64,000 nt of DNA from Lepeophtheirus salmonis (GCF_016086655.4 NC_052132.2:6078805-6142804); one strand, 5' to 3'; shown: positions 11,190 through 23,544, counted from the stretch's first letter. Numbers and translations are program-made. Notes: generated from the sequence alone by a model not told the origin.

Positions 11190-12095
11190 TACAAATATTT
11201 ATGTATCTTCCTTTCTGATCCCCAGTATAATTAAATTTTACATCCAAGCATCAAACATCGTCTCACGTAACCCAGCGTTTTTAGCTTGAATTTAGAATGA
11301 ATCAAATTTTGAATCCTCTTTTTGTGTTCGTTCCACTAATTTTATTGGTTCTAATGGCATATTTGTTGGTTTTCCTAGGTAATTTTCTATTAGTACCATC
11401 ATAATTTATAAGATAGAATTTTCATTTTCAATGTTGATTTCCTTGGCGTGATTTATTTTATTCAACATTTTCGGAACTCCGAAATGGCTTTTTTCTTATC
11501 TTCTGGTTGGGCAATAATCTTCATCACCATTACACTATAGTCCAAGAGTGGTTTCTAATTTATAAATTCTTTGAATTCCATATCTTCTTCGATCTAAAGT
11601 TGTGGGTTTAAGTGAGTTTTACTTCTTGGAAACTTGGTGGTTTTCTTCCTTCTGTAACCTTCTCATTTATTATATCCTTAATTAAGACTTCGTGGCCTTT
11701 TGTAGTATTCCATAAAATACCTAAGAAATAGTATATGTACATTATAACCCAAATATGTGACAGTCCCCATATCCAATATTAATACAACTTTCATAATAGT
11801 TTCTCTTATACACAGTTTATATTTAGGAATTAATATAATATCAATCATATATATGTCTGTCAAGCATTTTCTTGTTATTTAAAATAATCCAGATAACAAC
11901 CTCTTTTATCAAATAACGTTTTGTTCTTTAATAAATTGAATTATTATTTTGTTAAATATTAATTAAGTATATAATGTTACATGATATTATTCGTTAAAAA
12001 TACCAAAATAAAGTGTGACGTGAGATATACATATTCCAGCTATACTGATACAAAACTGACGGTTAACTGCCATTTAATACATACAAGTAATAACT
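11190..12095. other. Gene-free stretch
   Basis: No supported frame or repeat end was found between the hAT pair and the next TIR repeat. Confidence 0.35.
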
Positions 12096-12099
12096 ATTA

Positions 12100-12570
12100 A
12101 CTAGTATTGGATTTTGGTCTGAAAAGCCTAAACCGGTCTAAGGCCGTTTTGATTTTTAGTGAACCAAAATAATTCGTTCTTTATAAGAAATTTGATTTAA
12201 ATTGGCCACAAAAACGATTCTATACGAATTATTGATGACATCAGCTGGGGTTTCAAAATTGTGAATAATAATGTCATGTGAAGTTCAGTGACCTGCATAA
12301 ATCATATTTGTACAACTCATAAATCGGTATTGAAGAGAAAATCGGTCTATAGGTTGAGACCCAAATCAATTGGCTTTTATATCAAAGTCGACCAAAATAT
12401 TTATATATTATATAAATAGATATATTGAGATCAAAACAATGGTCTTCCATTAATATACAAATTTAATTCCCATATATGGTCTGATATCGTATCCTAACCA
12501 AATTATAGGTTCAAATTGGTTATGAAAATATCACTAAAAAATGCAGTTTTGACCGAATTTCAACATTGGT
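12100..12570. repeat. TIR repeat family G, full-length candidate
   Basis: The left end ACTAGTATTGGATTTTGGTC is mirrored at the right end by GACCGAATTTCAACATTGGT. About 470 bases lie between the termini without a coding frame, so it looks like a MITE. The 8-bp flanks (AACTATTA and AATGACTA) match at 5 of 8 positions, which is weak. A left-end copy is at 16046-16130. Confidence 0.5.
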
Positions 12571-12579
12571 AATGACTAA

Positions 12580-13200
12580 AGGACTTTAAGGAAAGGGCCT
12601 ACTCTCAGTAGAAGAAAAGCATGCTTTTTCCTTCTCTTTGCTGATGGGTTTAAAATTGTCAGCCGTCATAAGATCTATTTGGAATGTCTTGGATTGGTTT
12701 TATTTACTTTTTTTTTTGGCTTGATTTAATTATTTGTTAATTGCAATATATTGTTCATAATATAATGTCAAATGTTTGGTGTAGGGCATTATAAAAATAG
12801 TTCAGCTGCAGATAAAAATTATCGAAGCTTCTCGTTCATAAAAATGTGTACCTTTCTAAAAGACATAAATAGACAGCAGGTCATCAAATGTAGTAATTGA
12901 AATCCAAACAAAGGCTTAAGAGTTTGTCAAGCAATATAATCAATAATTTTTTACTATGCCAGGGATGTAAAAATTAAATGATTGGGTTGTTTTTAAAAGG
13001 ATATCAATGGGCTTGATATTCCAATTTTTTGTACTTAAATAATTTGCTTTATGCTTTTTTTGCGAATCATGTTTCCGAGGAAGTCTCTAAAAGGACGGGG
13101 GAGTTTGGACATAATCCAATTATATCTTTGTATTTGAACATTATTGGATTAACAAAAAAAATCAGAGCTCTCGTTTATCTGAAACTTTTTAATTAGGAAT
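12580..13200. other. Gene-free stretch
   Basis: No supported feature was found. Confidence 0.35.
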
Positions 13201-13205
13201 ATATT

Positions 13206-13364
13206 TCATACACTCATTTCAAACGTTCTTTTGCCGTTTTTCTCCTTCCCCAAGGCTTCCTGCTTCTTCGAAAGGAGTTCCAAGATGAGGTTTGGCTTAC
13301 TCTCATCCTCATTTAGATAGCACTGTGCATTAAGTTCAGTCTTCGGAATCTGTCTCCTTTGTGA
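13206..13364 (-). CDS. Candidate 3'-terminal exon of an unrecognised gene
   Basis: Read on the minus strand, a splice-acceptor-like CTGTCCTTAG is followed by 52 sense codons and a TGA at 13208-13206. The peptide is hydrophilic and lysine-rich, with motifs IPKTELNAQCYLNEDES and ILELLSKKQEALGKEK. Codon third positions are richer in G/C than the surroundings, which is unusual in this AT-rich window. I do not recognise the protein. No upstream exon was found, so it could be a chance frame or a retained scrap of a gene. Confidence 0.25.
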   Translation of the reverse strand, partial: SQRRQIPKTELNAQCYLNEDESKPNLILELLSKKQEALGKEKNGKRTFEMSV

Positions 13365-13369
13365 CTAAG

Positions 13370-14020
13370 GACAGACTCAAGAAGATAACGAAGGCATTCA
13401 TGAATTACTCCTTCACACATAGCAACATATGATTAATTTAAATTGAGTTCTTTGCATAACATTAGAATGCCATTATATCGTAAGGAAATAGTCTATTTTA
13501 TTAGCACATTGCTCAAACAGTATAAAGTTATTATAACACCAATAACTGTCCGTAGCGCTAAATCAATGAGAGCCCTGAATTTGTTTCTTAGCAAACAATA
13601 TGGTGCCATCTCGGATCTGCTTCTTACTCATTTTGATAAGCAGCTTAAATTTTGACGCGCAAGTAAAGAAAACATGCTTATTTCAAAATAAGAGATGTTT
13701 ATAAATATTAGACTGATCAACTTAGACTGGGAATATAATAGGGAGGAACTTACTAGTCTATATACATTGTGTAGTAAAATATATGAAAGTAAACTACAAA
13801 AAAGACAAAGTACATGTAACTTGTTGCCCGTTATATCTGATGAAGTAAATTTATAATTTATCAAACCAAAAATAGTTAACAAAGACTTGCACAATTAATT
13901 ATCCTTTGCATTTCTACTTAATAATTTCTTCTTCTCCTACCAACAGTAGATGCAGAAGAAGTTAATATCGTCATAGACTTAAATAATAAACAAAACAAAA
14001 AAATAAATTATTCTGAATTC
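13370..14020. other. Gene-free stretch
   Basis: Short open frames are present but show no family motif. Confidence 0.3.
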
Positions 14021-14025
14021 TTATA

Positions 14026-15098
14026 CGGCCCGGCACAAAAATGTGACTTATTTTTTCAATATTTTTATTTGATTAAAAGGACATGCAGTATACAATAATT
14101 GTGTATTTAAAAGTTCAGGACATTTTATACAAATTCAGATCCACTAGAACGCCATTGCCACTTTATTAAGGTTTGTCCAGATTAATGATAAATGTATCAA
14201 ACAGTTTTTCTAGGATTGGTATTCTCTTTTTTGCTATGCCTTAGGTGTGACTTAATATCTTCATTATATGGACCTCTCCGTCTAAAATCCAACACTTTTA
14301 GTAAATCACAAAAATGGTTATATTTTACTAAATATCATCAAATTTGGAAAATGTAATTCATAAAAACAATCAAAGTACGCCTTATTTACATTCTCAATCA
14401 ATATAGCCAGATGTTGCCTTAATCAACAGTTCCAGCCTGGTGAGGAACTTTGCACGGCAGTTCTTTACAAAGCTCGGCTCTAGGCTGGTACAAACAGCGA
14501 TAATGGCGTCTTTTAGTTGGCCTTTTATTGTTTATCGAACACCTGAAAGCTTCACATCCAGGATGTCAAAAATATCAAAGCCCTGTGGGGAAGAGTCGGC
14601 CTGTCGGGATACAAATAATTTTACTTTTCAAGCTTGATGAGAAGGATTTTGCAACGGGTCAGGTACTTACTCTATCCAAGGCTTCACCCCTTGATGAGGA
14701 GTTCTGTTGTAGGCATTAATATTTAAGTCTTTTTTTAGTAAGTGGCGCATCGTGGTCTGGATGTTGTCAAATTCATAAGGCTGGCCATTTACGGTAAATC
14801 TTGCCTTTTCTGCCTTCAAAGATGTCTTTAATTGCCTTAACCATTCTTTGGGCACCTTTGGCCTTGATCACCTTGGGGAATGTTTTGGCATGCCTCTTGC
14901 AGTCACTTGGAATACATTAGAGCGAATACAGTACACCACTTGAAATATATGTAGCGAGACAATCCTACAGGATATATCTGATGGGGATTTTTCACGATCA
15001 GATAGCTACAGAATTGTAGTTGCTCCATGTTGTTGATTATGACCCCTCTTATTTCTCGGTTGTCTTTGCTTATTTTTGATTACATTTTCTTCAGACAT
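14026..15098 (-). mobile_element. Mariner-type element with decayed, internally deleted transposase
   Basis: The left edge carries CGGCCCGGCACAAAAA, similar to the mariner end at 35996. On the minus strand a frame begins with ATG at 15098 (MSEENVIKNKQRQ), then ILxLSDREKSPSDIS in the helix-turn-helix region. After frameshifts come TMRHLLKKDLNINAYNRTP (about 14740) and ILDVKLSGVR, then QLKDAIIAVCTSLEPSFVKN and ATSGYI near 14404. The order is that of a full transposase, but the central catalytic part is missing and there are stops. I did not find a matching right terminus. Confidence 0.65.
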
Positions 15099-15572
15099 TT
15101 ATATACAATAAGTTATGAGGGTTAACATCGAAATATAACAAATAGGACAAAGATGCATCATTTAAAAAAGTGTTGCATTTTAGAGGAGTTTTATTTCAAA
15201 TTCAAATATATATATATAATATTATGTTTCATACATGAAAATAAGAATAACCACATTGGATATCCATAATTAGGTATATGCATTAAAGAAACTTGTTTCT
15301 TTAATTATATTTCTTTCACATATATATCTAAGATGTAAATACTATTTGAATAAATTTTATTTATAAACAATACAAAAATAAAACAAGAACTTAAATCTTC
15401 AAAATTAAACATATAGAACATATAGATATCTACAGCGTGCATCAGCGTATCGTGGAAAAAAAACAACTTCGGCAACATCAATATCTCGTAGAGGTTGGGG
15501 GGGATATGGTAGAGAATATCCTTGTTAATGCAATTAATTATTTATACGTTCAACTTTCATTGCTCAAAATGT

Positions 15573-15705
15573 CTACTTATTGTCTCCACCATGACCTTCA
15601 TTCTGTTCACTCTTGACTCTTACAACATAGTCGTCCGGCATGGCATCCCATTGCTCTTCAACAGTGGCTTTAAGGGTGTTGAAAGACGAGTGGGGGAGGG
15701 TACAG
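15573..15705 (-). pseudogene. Mariner-type transposase C-terminal fragment
   Basis: The minus-strand frame reads LPHSSFNTLKATVEEQWDAM followed by PDDYVVRV. This is the conserved stretch after the third catalytic residue in mariner transposases (HPxxxSLKAxxxxxWxxMxxxY). Upstream sequence in the same frame (to 15836) does not resemble the catalytic domain, so only this piece is supported. Confidence 0.6.
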
Positions 15706-16045
15706 TTGTTTCTTTGTTCTGTCCTCAAATCCCTAGCTTCCTCTCCAAACATTCTCCCTCCTTGATCTTCTTCTTCACCTAATAAATAAGTGTCTTTCTG
15801 CAGGAGACAATCTCGCAAAGGGACGGAACAGGGCAAGTCAGCATATCGTTTTATTTGGACTACATTTCAAACACTGATTGTTGTCTGATTTGATTAAAAC
15901 AAATAACATTTGAAAGCTGAAATTTGGAGCTTTATAACTTCTGTTTGTCAAAACCTCAAGAATTGATTTTTTTTTTTTAATTAAAAATTTGCTTTAAAGG
16001 TTTTTCTGCAATTTCCTTTAAAACAGTGTTAGTATATTCATATTT

Positions 16046-16130
16046 ACTAGATTTGGGTTCAGTCTGAAAATCCTAAAATGGTCTGAGACTGTTTTAGGAG
16101 GAACTAATTTGGTCTTTTAAATTTGGTCAG
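16046..16130 (+). repeat. TIR repeat family G, left-end fragment
   Basis: ACTAGATTTGGGTTCAGTCT, continuing GAAAATCCTAAAA and GGTCTGAGACTGTTTT, follows the left end of the repeat at 12100-12570. It breaks off near the start of the mariner relic at 16155. Confidence 0.45.
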
Positions 16131-16154
16131 GAACGGTCTCATTTGATAAATCTT

Positions 16155-16565
16155 TTTGGTTTGATTTATCAAAAAAGTGATCTGATTTAAAATCCGTTGC
16201 TTCAACGTTCGGGTGACGGATGCTAGAGACCCTCCTCTTAATATAGAGCCAGAGGGACATGTTTAGGGGATTGCCATCCAGGCTGAACGGTGCCCACATT
16301 CTCTTGTCTCAGAATTCTATGTGGTTTACTAAGAAGGTCTGTGAAAGTTTTGCAGTGTGAGCTGGATCCCTATCTTGCTGAAAGACGACGTTGCCGTAGG
16401 GAAATTTGACTGGACCCAGCGAAGCAGATTGGTCTTAAAAACGTCGATGTACCGTGAGCTTGTAGCCCTCTGGGAACCAATTTGGGCGAACCATTCCTTT
16501 CAGCTGTTCACCTCGGTTGGAGTGTGATCCACACGAAAAGGAGTTGATGAACTAAACCTTATATC
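16155..16565 (-). pseudogene. Mariner-type transposase, catalytic domain relic
   Basis: On the minus strand the frames give MVRPNWFPEGYKLT, a frameshift, FKTNLLRWVQSNFPYGNVVF, then QQDRDPAHTAKLSQ (second catalytic D). An in-frame stop follows, then SLDGNPLNMSLWLYIKRRV and SSIRHPNVEAT. The third catalytic D of the usual PLDY is N here. I count 36 positions between the two catalytic sites. The N-terminus and the extreme C-terminus are gone. Confidence 0.8.
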
Positions 16566-16574
16566 GATGACATT

Positions 16575-17455
16575 TCTTGTCCGATTTAAAAAAAATTAAA
16601 ATTCAGCAAGTGCTTGAGATACATGGCCAGTTTTACAATTACAAACCGTTCTTATTTTGTCGCACAGAACCTCTCAAAACAATATTGTACACGTGTGTAA
16701 GTTTCAAGTTTCTACCCTGTAGTTAAATGTGTGTAGATTCAAATTATTTTTGTATTATTATTTCTATATCTTTTTTTGAATGGGAGAAAATATCTTGTAC
16801 GTACTAAAAAATGACAATAAATTAATCCATTTATTGAAAGTCTAATATTTTTCTCATTTTTGAATACAATAACAAAACTCATATTTTGTCTTGAAATAAA
16901 GAAACTCAACTTCGTAATATAATAGAAAAACACCTTAAAATATTGATATTTTAAAAGTTATATAAGATTTGTTGCTTGAAAAAATATTTTGTATAGTTAT
17001 TAAACTATGAATGTTTATTGATTCTATTTGGAATGTTAATCTCTGTAAACAACAAAAGAAGAAGTTTAGACATATAAAGATTATTTAATGTTTCTTTAGA
17101 TAAAAGTAATTAAAAATACACTATTTCAAAAAATAAACACAATACTTTTACAAGTGTTATTAAATGGCCATTACTATTTAAATTGATTAAAAAATTCGCA
17201 TAATAAAACTATTGGCTATAATTTTTATAAAGGCCTCATGAAAAATCTTTGAAATATATCTTTTTGAGGCATAAATTTATTTGCTTTACATCCTTGAAGC
17301 AATGCCGCATTCTTTTATTTTACTTGTCGTATCGGGTCATGCAAAAGTGTTAAAACTAGAATGAATAAATTAAACAATTATTTATAATTTTGTTAATGTA
17401 CTTTTAATTTGCAAAACAACTTTATAATTTATAAAGTTGCTAATAATGTTAGTAA
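16575..17455. other. Gene-free AT-rich stretch
   Basis: No supported feature was found. Confidence 0.4.
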
Positions 17456-17463
17456 GGATAACA

Positions 17464-17670
17464 CAGGGGAACAATTAGGGGAGAGGAGATTTTGTACAAT
17501 TGAATTGAAGACAATAATCGAATTTATCTATGAGCGCAGAATCCAAAACTGATCTCAGTTTTTCTCTCAATCATCTAAAATTCTTAAATATCTGGGATTA
17601 AAGAAATTCGGGCCTATTATCGTTCAGAGTCATTTTTACTCCATATTAAAAATTATCTAAAAGTGCTTTG
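17464..17670. mobile_element. Fold-back MITE family F, half copy
   Basis: It starts TAACACAGGGGAACAATT and contains AATCCAAAACTGATCTCAG followed by TTTTTCTCTCAATCATCT. It runs parallel to 2835-3010 up to the ATTATC...GAGTCATTTTTA block. The mirror arm is not recognisable. It retains the GAGCGCAGA segment found only in the right arm of the full copy. Confidence 0.65.
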
Positions 17671-17714
17671 ATTGATTATGTATCTCTTTCTGAACTCGAT
17701 AAATTTTCATTTTT

Positions 17715-18000
17715 TCATTCACTTTTCACAATGTAATTTAAGGCTTCAACATTTGCATGTAAGAATCTGCAGGCCTGGGACTCTACTTACTATCAGATAC
17801 TCTAGTCCAGGAGATTAAGATCTGGTGACTAGGAGTCCAAGAATTTGGCACAATCTCGGCTGTCAGGAGTGGTTCTTTTTGGGGTCGAAGAGAGACACCA
17901 CCAACCTCTTTGTTGCACCTTAAAACATTGACGTCGACGCCCATATCCGCCTTGCAGAGATCTGACCACTCTTTAAACAATTTTTTACTACAGATTCAGC
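17715..18000 (-). pseudogene. Mariner-type transposase relic around the third catalytic residue
   Basis: The minus strand reads SPDLNLLD (third catalytic D retained), several stops, then VESQACRFLHANVEALNY near 17735. This matches the conserved mariner order SPDLNPLD...HVESKACKxRHxNVEALK. The upstream frame to 18000 is open but less clear. The relic abuts the MITE half copy on its left. Confidence 0.6.
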
Positions 18001-18004
18001 AATC

Positions 18005-18945
18005 ACTGAAAGGACCACTCTTAGGGACATCTACGATATCCTTACCCTTATACAGGTGCTCCATGACACAATAAATGTTTATGTATGAACCATATTTGCA
18101 CACAATTATTACTTTTGGGAAATTTTGCAGAATCGTCAATTACCAGAGCATAGGTCTGCTCCTGGAATCCTCAGCGTGCTCCTGTTTAGCTACTAATTTT
18201 GTGAGTGTACTTCCACTCCAACTCATTTCTTCGCTCTTACAGTTATATTTGAACTTGACAATTCTTTATGATTCCAATTTAATTAAAGATGTTGCAAGTT
18301 TAAGTGTACCGTACAATTTGTGAAACCCATAAATTATTATAAAAAGCATATAATAATCCAATTGATGGATTTAATTAAAGTATGTGAGTCAATAACTTTT
18401 ATTTGTCTTTTTGTGTGCCTACGGCGCAAAAATTTTGTAACCACTGTTATTGGGCTGGAGTTCCCAAGTTTTTCAGCACCCCCCAAAATAACGGTGCCAG
18501 AGATCAACGACCCCCAACGACACTGGAGGGGTTTATAATATGTCGCACAGCAATGCACATGCACTATGCGTGCACGTGTGTGTGTCTGTTCAGTGTTTGT
18601 TCATGTGAAGCAGCTGATTCAACGTTTTGAGACTGTTAATAATTTTCAGCTGTTTCCCAAAGAGTTTTAGCCAGTTACCGCGTGACTGTTCCTGCTGAAA
18701 ATTGAATTGTCACTAACTTGTGGCGTTAGACAAGTGAAAAGAAAATGTTTTTTTCCCTTTTTTGTGAAGAAAAAAACAACAAAAAAAAACCTGATGTGAA
18801 GTGGGGAAGCCTTATTTAGTGACTCATATTTTGAAGAAGGTTTTACCGAAAGAATGTGCTGTAATAAACTACTACTATATATCCCCTGTGTCTTCGTTAG
18901 TCTGAGGTCATATTCAATACAATAACTAAACCCTCGGCTACAACA
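18005..18945. other. Unassigned stretch with a possible hAT end
   Basis: Bases 18452-18535 (GAGTTCCCAAGTTTTTCAGC, then a C-rich block) resemble the terminal region of some hAT elements. I found no mirrored end or target duplication. The rest shows no gene. Confidence 0.25.
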
Positions 18946-18949
18946 TGAA

Positions 18950-19178
18950 TTACTTAACATCTTTATAAACCCAAGCCACGCAACCTCACTATTGCAAATT
19001 ATAAAATAAATAATTCTTTTATTAAATAACAATTGTAAAAGAGAAGAATTAATTCTTATTAAAAAGTGATCAATCATAAATTGGGAGATGGGGACTTATC
19101 CGATCGTCCATTGAAAACTTCATTTGTGATTTAAGTAATCAATTATGGAATTGTGGATCGTCTGGTCAAAGATTATAC
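18950..19178. repeat. Dispersed repeat B, copy 1
   Basis: It matches 26008-26240 in the same orientation over about 225 bases, with long shared runs such as ATAAAATAAATAATTCTT and GGAATTGTGGATCGTCTGGT. Identity by eye is well above 80 per cent. No transposase or reverse transcriptase is visible, and no termini were found. Confidence 0.7.
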
Positions 19179-19184
19179 AAAAAA

Positions 19185-20400
19185 AATGATATAAAATTAA
19201 TAAATAATTGGATTTGTTTTTTGGAATGCATTTTGCGACCCTGTATCTGTGTCATGCGACACCTTCAGGGAAGTCTTAGGGGACATCTATTTAATAGGTT
19301 TCGTGCACTATCATCTATTTACACCTGATAATTAGCTTGAGTTTGTATAAAGGTTCTTCAAGTTCTTGAACTTATTCTTGCCTGAGATTTTGAGATCTTA
19401 TGGCCATTTACTACATACAAATATATGAAAATCGTATTTCCGTTTACAAAAATAAAAATATATCTTCCAATGACATTTCCACACAAAGCTGTCCCTGAGG
19501 GAACCATTATATATAAGTCTTTTTAGAGTAACCAGGTACATGAGAGGCAAACTCGCCAATGGAAAGAGCAGAGAGTCTCAGAGACATCATTGAAAAAAGA
19601 TTGTTGCTTTTCTTGAGACATTACTTGAACCGTCTAATTTTTCCATCTTTAAAATTATTCTTCATCTTGCAAATTTTTAATGTTGTCTCATAAGAGGTAG
19701 AAAAAGAAATAATTATACAAACTTATCTAAATGAACCAGTATTCTCACTTTTTCTCGTTATTTAAAACAATGAATTCAATCCCGTTCAAATACTTATCAG
19801 CGGCACTCACTAATACTTTGTCATTTACACATTATTTAATTAACTAATCATCAACTATCATAAAAGAGCGAATATTGTTAATTAAATTTTGCATTTTTTT
19901 ATCTAAAAAAAGTTAGCTCTCTGTATCCATCTTATGAAAGGTAATCTAAAGAGAAGTAATGAAATGAAAAATCTCAAAATACCGGAGATTGGTTGAGAGA
20001 CAATCGGGCACGTCACTTATCTGACATTATTTTTTAAATTGTGTAAAATAAAACTTTCAATGTGAACTATCCTTATCGAACAAAAATATAACTTTTCATT
20101 TTTATAAAACTTATTTTTTTTGCCACTAATGTTTTTAATATTTTATTTAGTTATATCATCCATGTAGAATATTGTAACAATTAAAATCTTTTTTTTTTTG
20201 GTAAAATAAATGCCTTAGGTTAAAAAATGGTTCCTAATTGTACAAAAAACATTTAAGAAAAGTTTGAACAGTTTTGAAAAATATTTAGAAGTAACTCAAT
20301 GGTCCTCAAGCTTTAACATTATAAAATTTATTCTAGATTAATTGTTGAGAGAATGATTCCAATTCTGGAAGAAGTTTTACCTAGTTGACACTTTGTTTTT
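19185..20400. other. Gene-free AT-rich stretch
   Basis: No supported feature was found. Confidence 0.4.
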
Positions 20401-20404
20401 AGGA

Positions 20405-22130
20405 AAAAAACCCCCAGAAAAAACCCAGATCAATGAGCGATAAAGCTATATCCGTTCAAGAATGGATAATATGGCAGGACCAAAAAATAACAAAGATGGT
20501 TACAATTTTTATTGACTTTACAAAAGTATTGGATACAATATTGCAGAATCATATAATTTATCAGCTCCATACTTTAAATATACCTCTTGGATATATAAAT
20601 CTGATCAGATCTATCTTAATAGGATCAATAAGATAAATTGTATTAGTAAAAATAAATATCGGAATAGGATGCCCACAAGGAGACACTCTATGCCCAGTAC
20701 TATTTAACTTGGTAATAAGACCACTACAACTAAGAACTGAGGACACACTAGATGCTACGAACATAAATGGGGAAAATATGTAAGTGTTTTTTTATGCAGA
20801 CGACGCCACATTCTTATTTTACGAAAATAACATGAACAAAAATATTAATAACTTTGTAAGCATATTGTAGGAGTTTAAATGCCTAAGTGGACAACAAACA
20901 AATTGGAACAAATCTACATTTAGGACAACAATGCTAGTAAAAATAGTTTTAAATAACTTGGAAATGCAGGAAAAGGAAGCACTGGATCTTTTGGGGATTA
21001 TAGCAAACAAAAGAAGTACATACGAAAGGGATACAACTTATATGGAAAAAGGCTCTTTGTAAACGCATAATATCCACCAAAAAACACAATTTGAAGCTAA
21101 CTGACAGAATAAAATAGTTAAATTAAATATTAATTCCGTCACTGAATTGGTTCAGAGTAACTAAATACAAACATTTGTGAAAATGAATAAATAAGGCATC
21201 CTAAATACCAAAGAAACGACCGAATATACGTAGAAAAATATAAATCTATAAATTTAGATGCTGACTAGAAACTGATGGCATGTTCGATGTAAAGAGAAAA
21301 ACAAAAAACTCAAAAAATGTTGGGTTCTTGTGGTGGGAATTAATATACAATACAGATTATTATCATCCTCCTTAGGCAGAGTAATGAAGAACAGAATTAA
21401 AATAAACAGGTGCCGCTATCCCCGTTCGAGAATGTAGATATAATTCACTTCCCTACCCCTTAGATGAATATTGAAAAGTTAACTAAAAACAGAATAAGGA
21501 CCGTCGAGGAATTAAGAGCATCAAACACTATAATTGATCAAGCCATAGCACTACTGAAGCTGCAAATAAACTCTAGATATAAATATGAAATATGGATTAA
21601 GCCACAAATTATTCTAACCAATTAATGAGGGGTAAAATTTTGGGGGGAAGAGGAAGCGAGACGATGTTTTTGGATCTTTTCAAAAGGACTGGAATTGAGA
21701 CAGGCAAGCTGATAAATTTCTGCTATGGAATCCATGAACTAACTTCGAATTCTCAACGGATAATTGCAACTGGATCATTCTTTGTTGGAAGCCTAGGAAC
21801 GCAGCAAGGAAATATTTTCAAGTGCTCTGGATGTGGGGAAATAATACACAAACTTGTGGCAACTTTTTAGGAGAATGTCAACGCATTAAAACACACTTCC
21901 TTCACTTAAAATGAGCGTGGATGCATTGATGGGGAAAAAACTGTCAGAGTCTTCGATAAAGTAGGGGCTAATAGTAGATAATAAGAAGTATGCATTAGCT
22001 AATAAATACATTGTTAAATTCCATATGATGATAGTTGCGGCGATGGCGAAGATTATGAATATAAACAAAGGATTAGTGACGGAGGCGACGAGGGAGCTCC
22101 AAGAGAATGCTTCCAATGATTGTTGCTTTT
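20405..22130 (+). pseudogene. Non-LTR retrotransposon (LINE) reverse transcriptase and tail, decayed
   Basis: The plus-strand frames give successive reverse transcriptase blocks: IFIDFTKVLDTI (about 20500), IGCPQGDTLCPVLFNLVI (about 20665), FFYADDATFLF (about 20790) with the catalytic Asp pair, and FKCLSGQQTNWNKSTF. Downstream pieces include a cysteine motif CSGCGE (about 21826) and KYIVKFHMMIVAAMAKIMNI (about 22010), which fit a LINE C-terminal region. At least ten stops or frameshifts interrupt it. No endonuclease part is visible on the left, so it is probably 5'-truncated. The block style suggests the L1/Tx1 side of the LINE tree, but I cannot fix the clade. Confidence 0.75.
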
Positions 22131-22134
22131 ACAT

Positions 22135-23320
22135 AATTGTCTAGTTTTAGAACGATAATCACCCATATAAAACTTATTAATTAATAATTGTCACTGATGA
22201 TGCACCATCCTTTCCGTTGGTGTTTTGACTTTTTGTATTATTATTGAGATATACTGTTTAAGTATCCTTTTTTACAAGCTAAATTAATGTTTTGATGATA
22301 TTTCTATTTATCGACAGTATTTATTTCTAAAGTTAGTACTTCAAATAAAAGAAAAAAATAGAAAACAGAAATGGGACTAGTATTTTTTTTTGTGACCTTA
22401 TAATAGTGAATATTTATTTGGTAGAGTAAATTATAACTACATATATACTTGTAGATAAGATGTCATATTTAGAATGGAGATATAACATTGCTAAAACAAA
22501 TAGATAATGATAATACATTTTTAAAGAAAAACTGAGTGTTTGCTTGAAAACTGTTCATATCCCTCAAATTAAAGCTTTTTTGTAAGAATAATAAATTGAG
22601 CTTATTAAATTTACAATAAAATATATTTTATTTTTCTGTCAACAAAAATAATGTCTATATTTGCAAAATATATTTTATTCACATTAAATTCACCGCAAAA
22701 ATTAAACTTTTTATCAACCATGGACTTATTGACCCTTTCAATTTAATTTTAACTCATGAAACCAGCAATAAAAATCTAAGTCATCCTAAGTGAAGATGAT
22801 ACCTACAAATAAGATATACCATTTGGATACGTTTTTGTTTATCAAAATTCTTATCAAGAACCAACAAAATAATTGAATTTACCTTAAAAGCATTTTTGAA
22901 AAATAGAGGCTCCTAAAGATGACAACATTACAGAACATTAAAAAGAAAAAAAAGTCTTTGTTTCCAATTTTGACGATATCTTCGATATAGTTCTTCCTGA
23001 TGCAATTACTTCTACCTCCTCTAACAGGACAAAGACTTCCTGTTAGCGTAGGACGAAAAGGGTCCATGGTTAGTGTTGATAAACGCATTGTATCGTTAAT
23101 CTTGATATATACAAAACATCAAATAATAATTTTATAATTACTACAAGGAATTGTGTAACATGAATAAGCATTTTTCCTTCAAACTATACTTCCTAGCAAA
23201 GATCTACACCTAAAAACAATCAAAAAGTTCAATAAGATGAGCAGAAAATTGGTCTCCTTCGATGACAGCGTTCATAACTCAGAACATTTTTTTTAAATGA
23301 GCCATGTATTTGACGGAATC
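22135..23320. other. Gene-free stretch
   Basis: The minus frame at 22879-23088 is open, but nothing about it is recognisable. Confidence 0.35.
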
Positions 23321-23324
23321 TGTT

Positions 23325-23540
23325 TGTTTTGTGTTTAATAATGTCAATAGCATGATCCAGGGATCACCCCACATCCTTGTATTTTTGAAAAAAGAGCAGT
23401 ATATATAGATGTATAGGGCAAAACTATTTGTATTTTCCAGTTTTCTCTATGAATTAGCTCTCCACATTTCAATTTATTGTTAACAAAAGCCTTGGTGCTC
23501 AAAAAAGCGAAATGTGTTGCCCCAATTTCTGAGCTTTTTC
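23325..23540. repeat. Dispersed repeat A, copy 2
   Basis: It resembles 410-630 in direct orientation, with shared ATGTCAATAGCAT, ACATCCTTGT and TCAATTTATTG and a GGTGCTCAAAAAAGCG block. No frame is maintained. Confidence 0.45.
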
Positions 23541-23544
23541 GTCT

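Noticed and set aside
18452..18535. Possible hAT element end (GAGTTCCCAAGTTTTTCAGC)
   Set aside because: No mirrored end and no 8-bp target duplication found.
18667..19077. 136-codon open frame on the minus strand
   Set aside because: Part of it lies in dispersed repeat B, the rest is low complexity (FFFVVFFF), and the frame is not conserved in the second copy of the repeat.
22879..23088. 69-codon minus frame beginning MRLSTLTMDPFRP
   Set aside because: Reads plausibly, but I found no homologous copy, splice signal pair or motif to support it.
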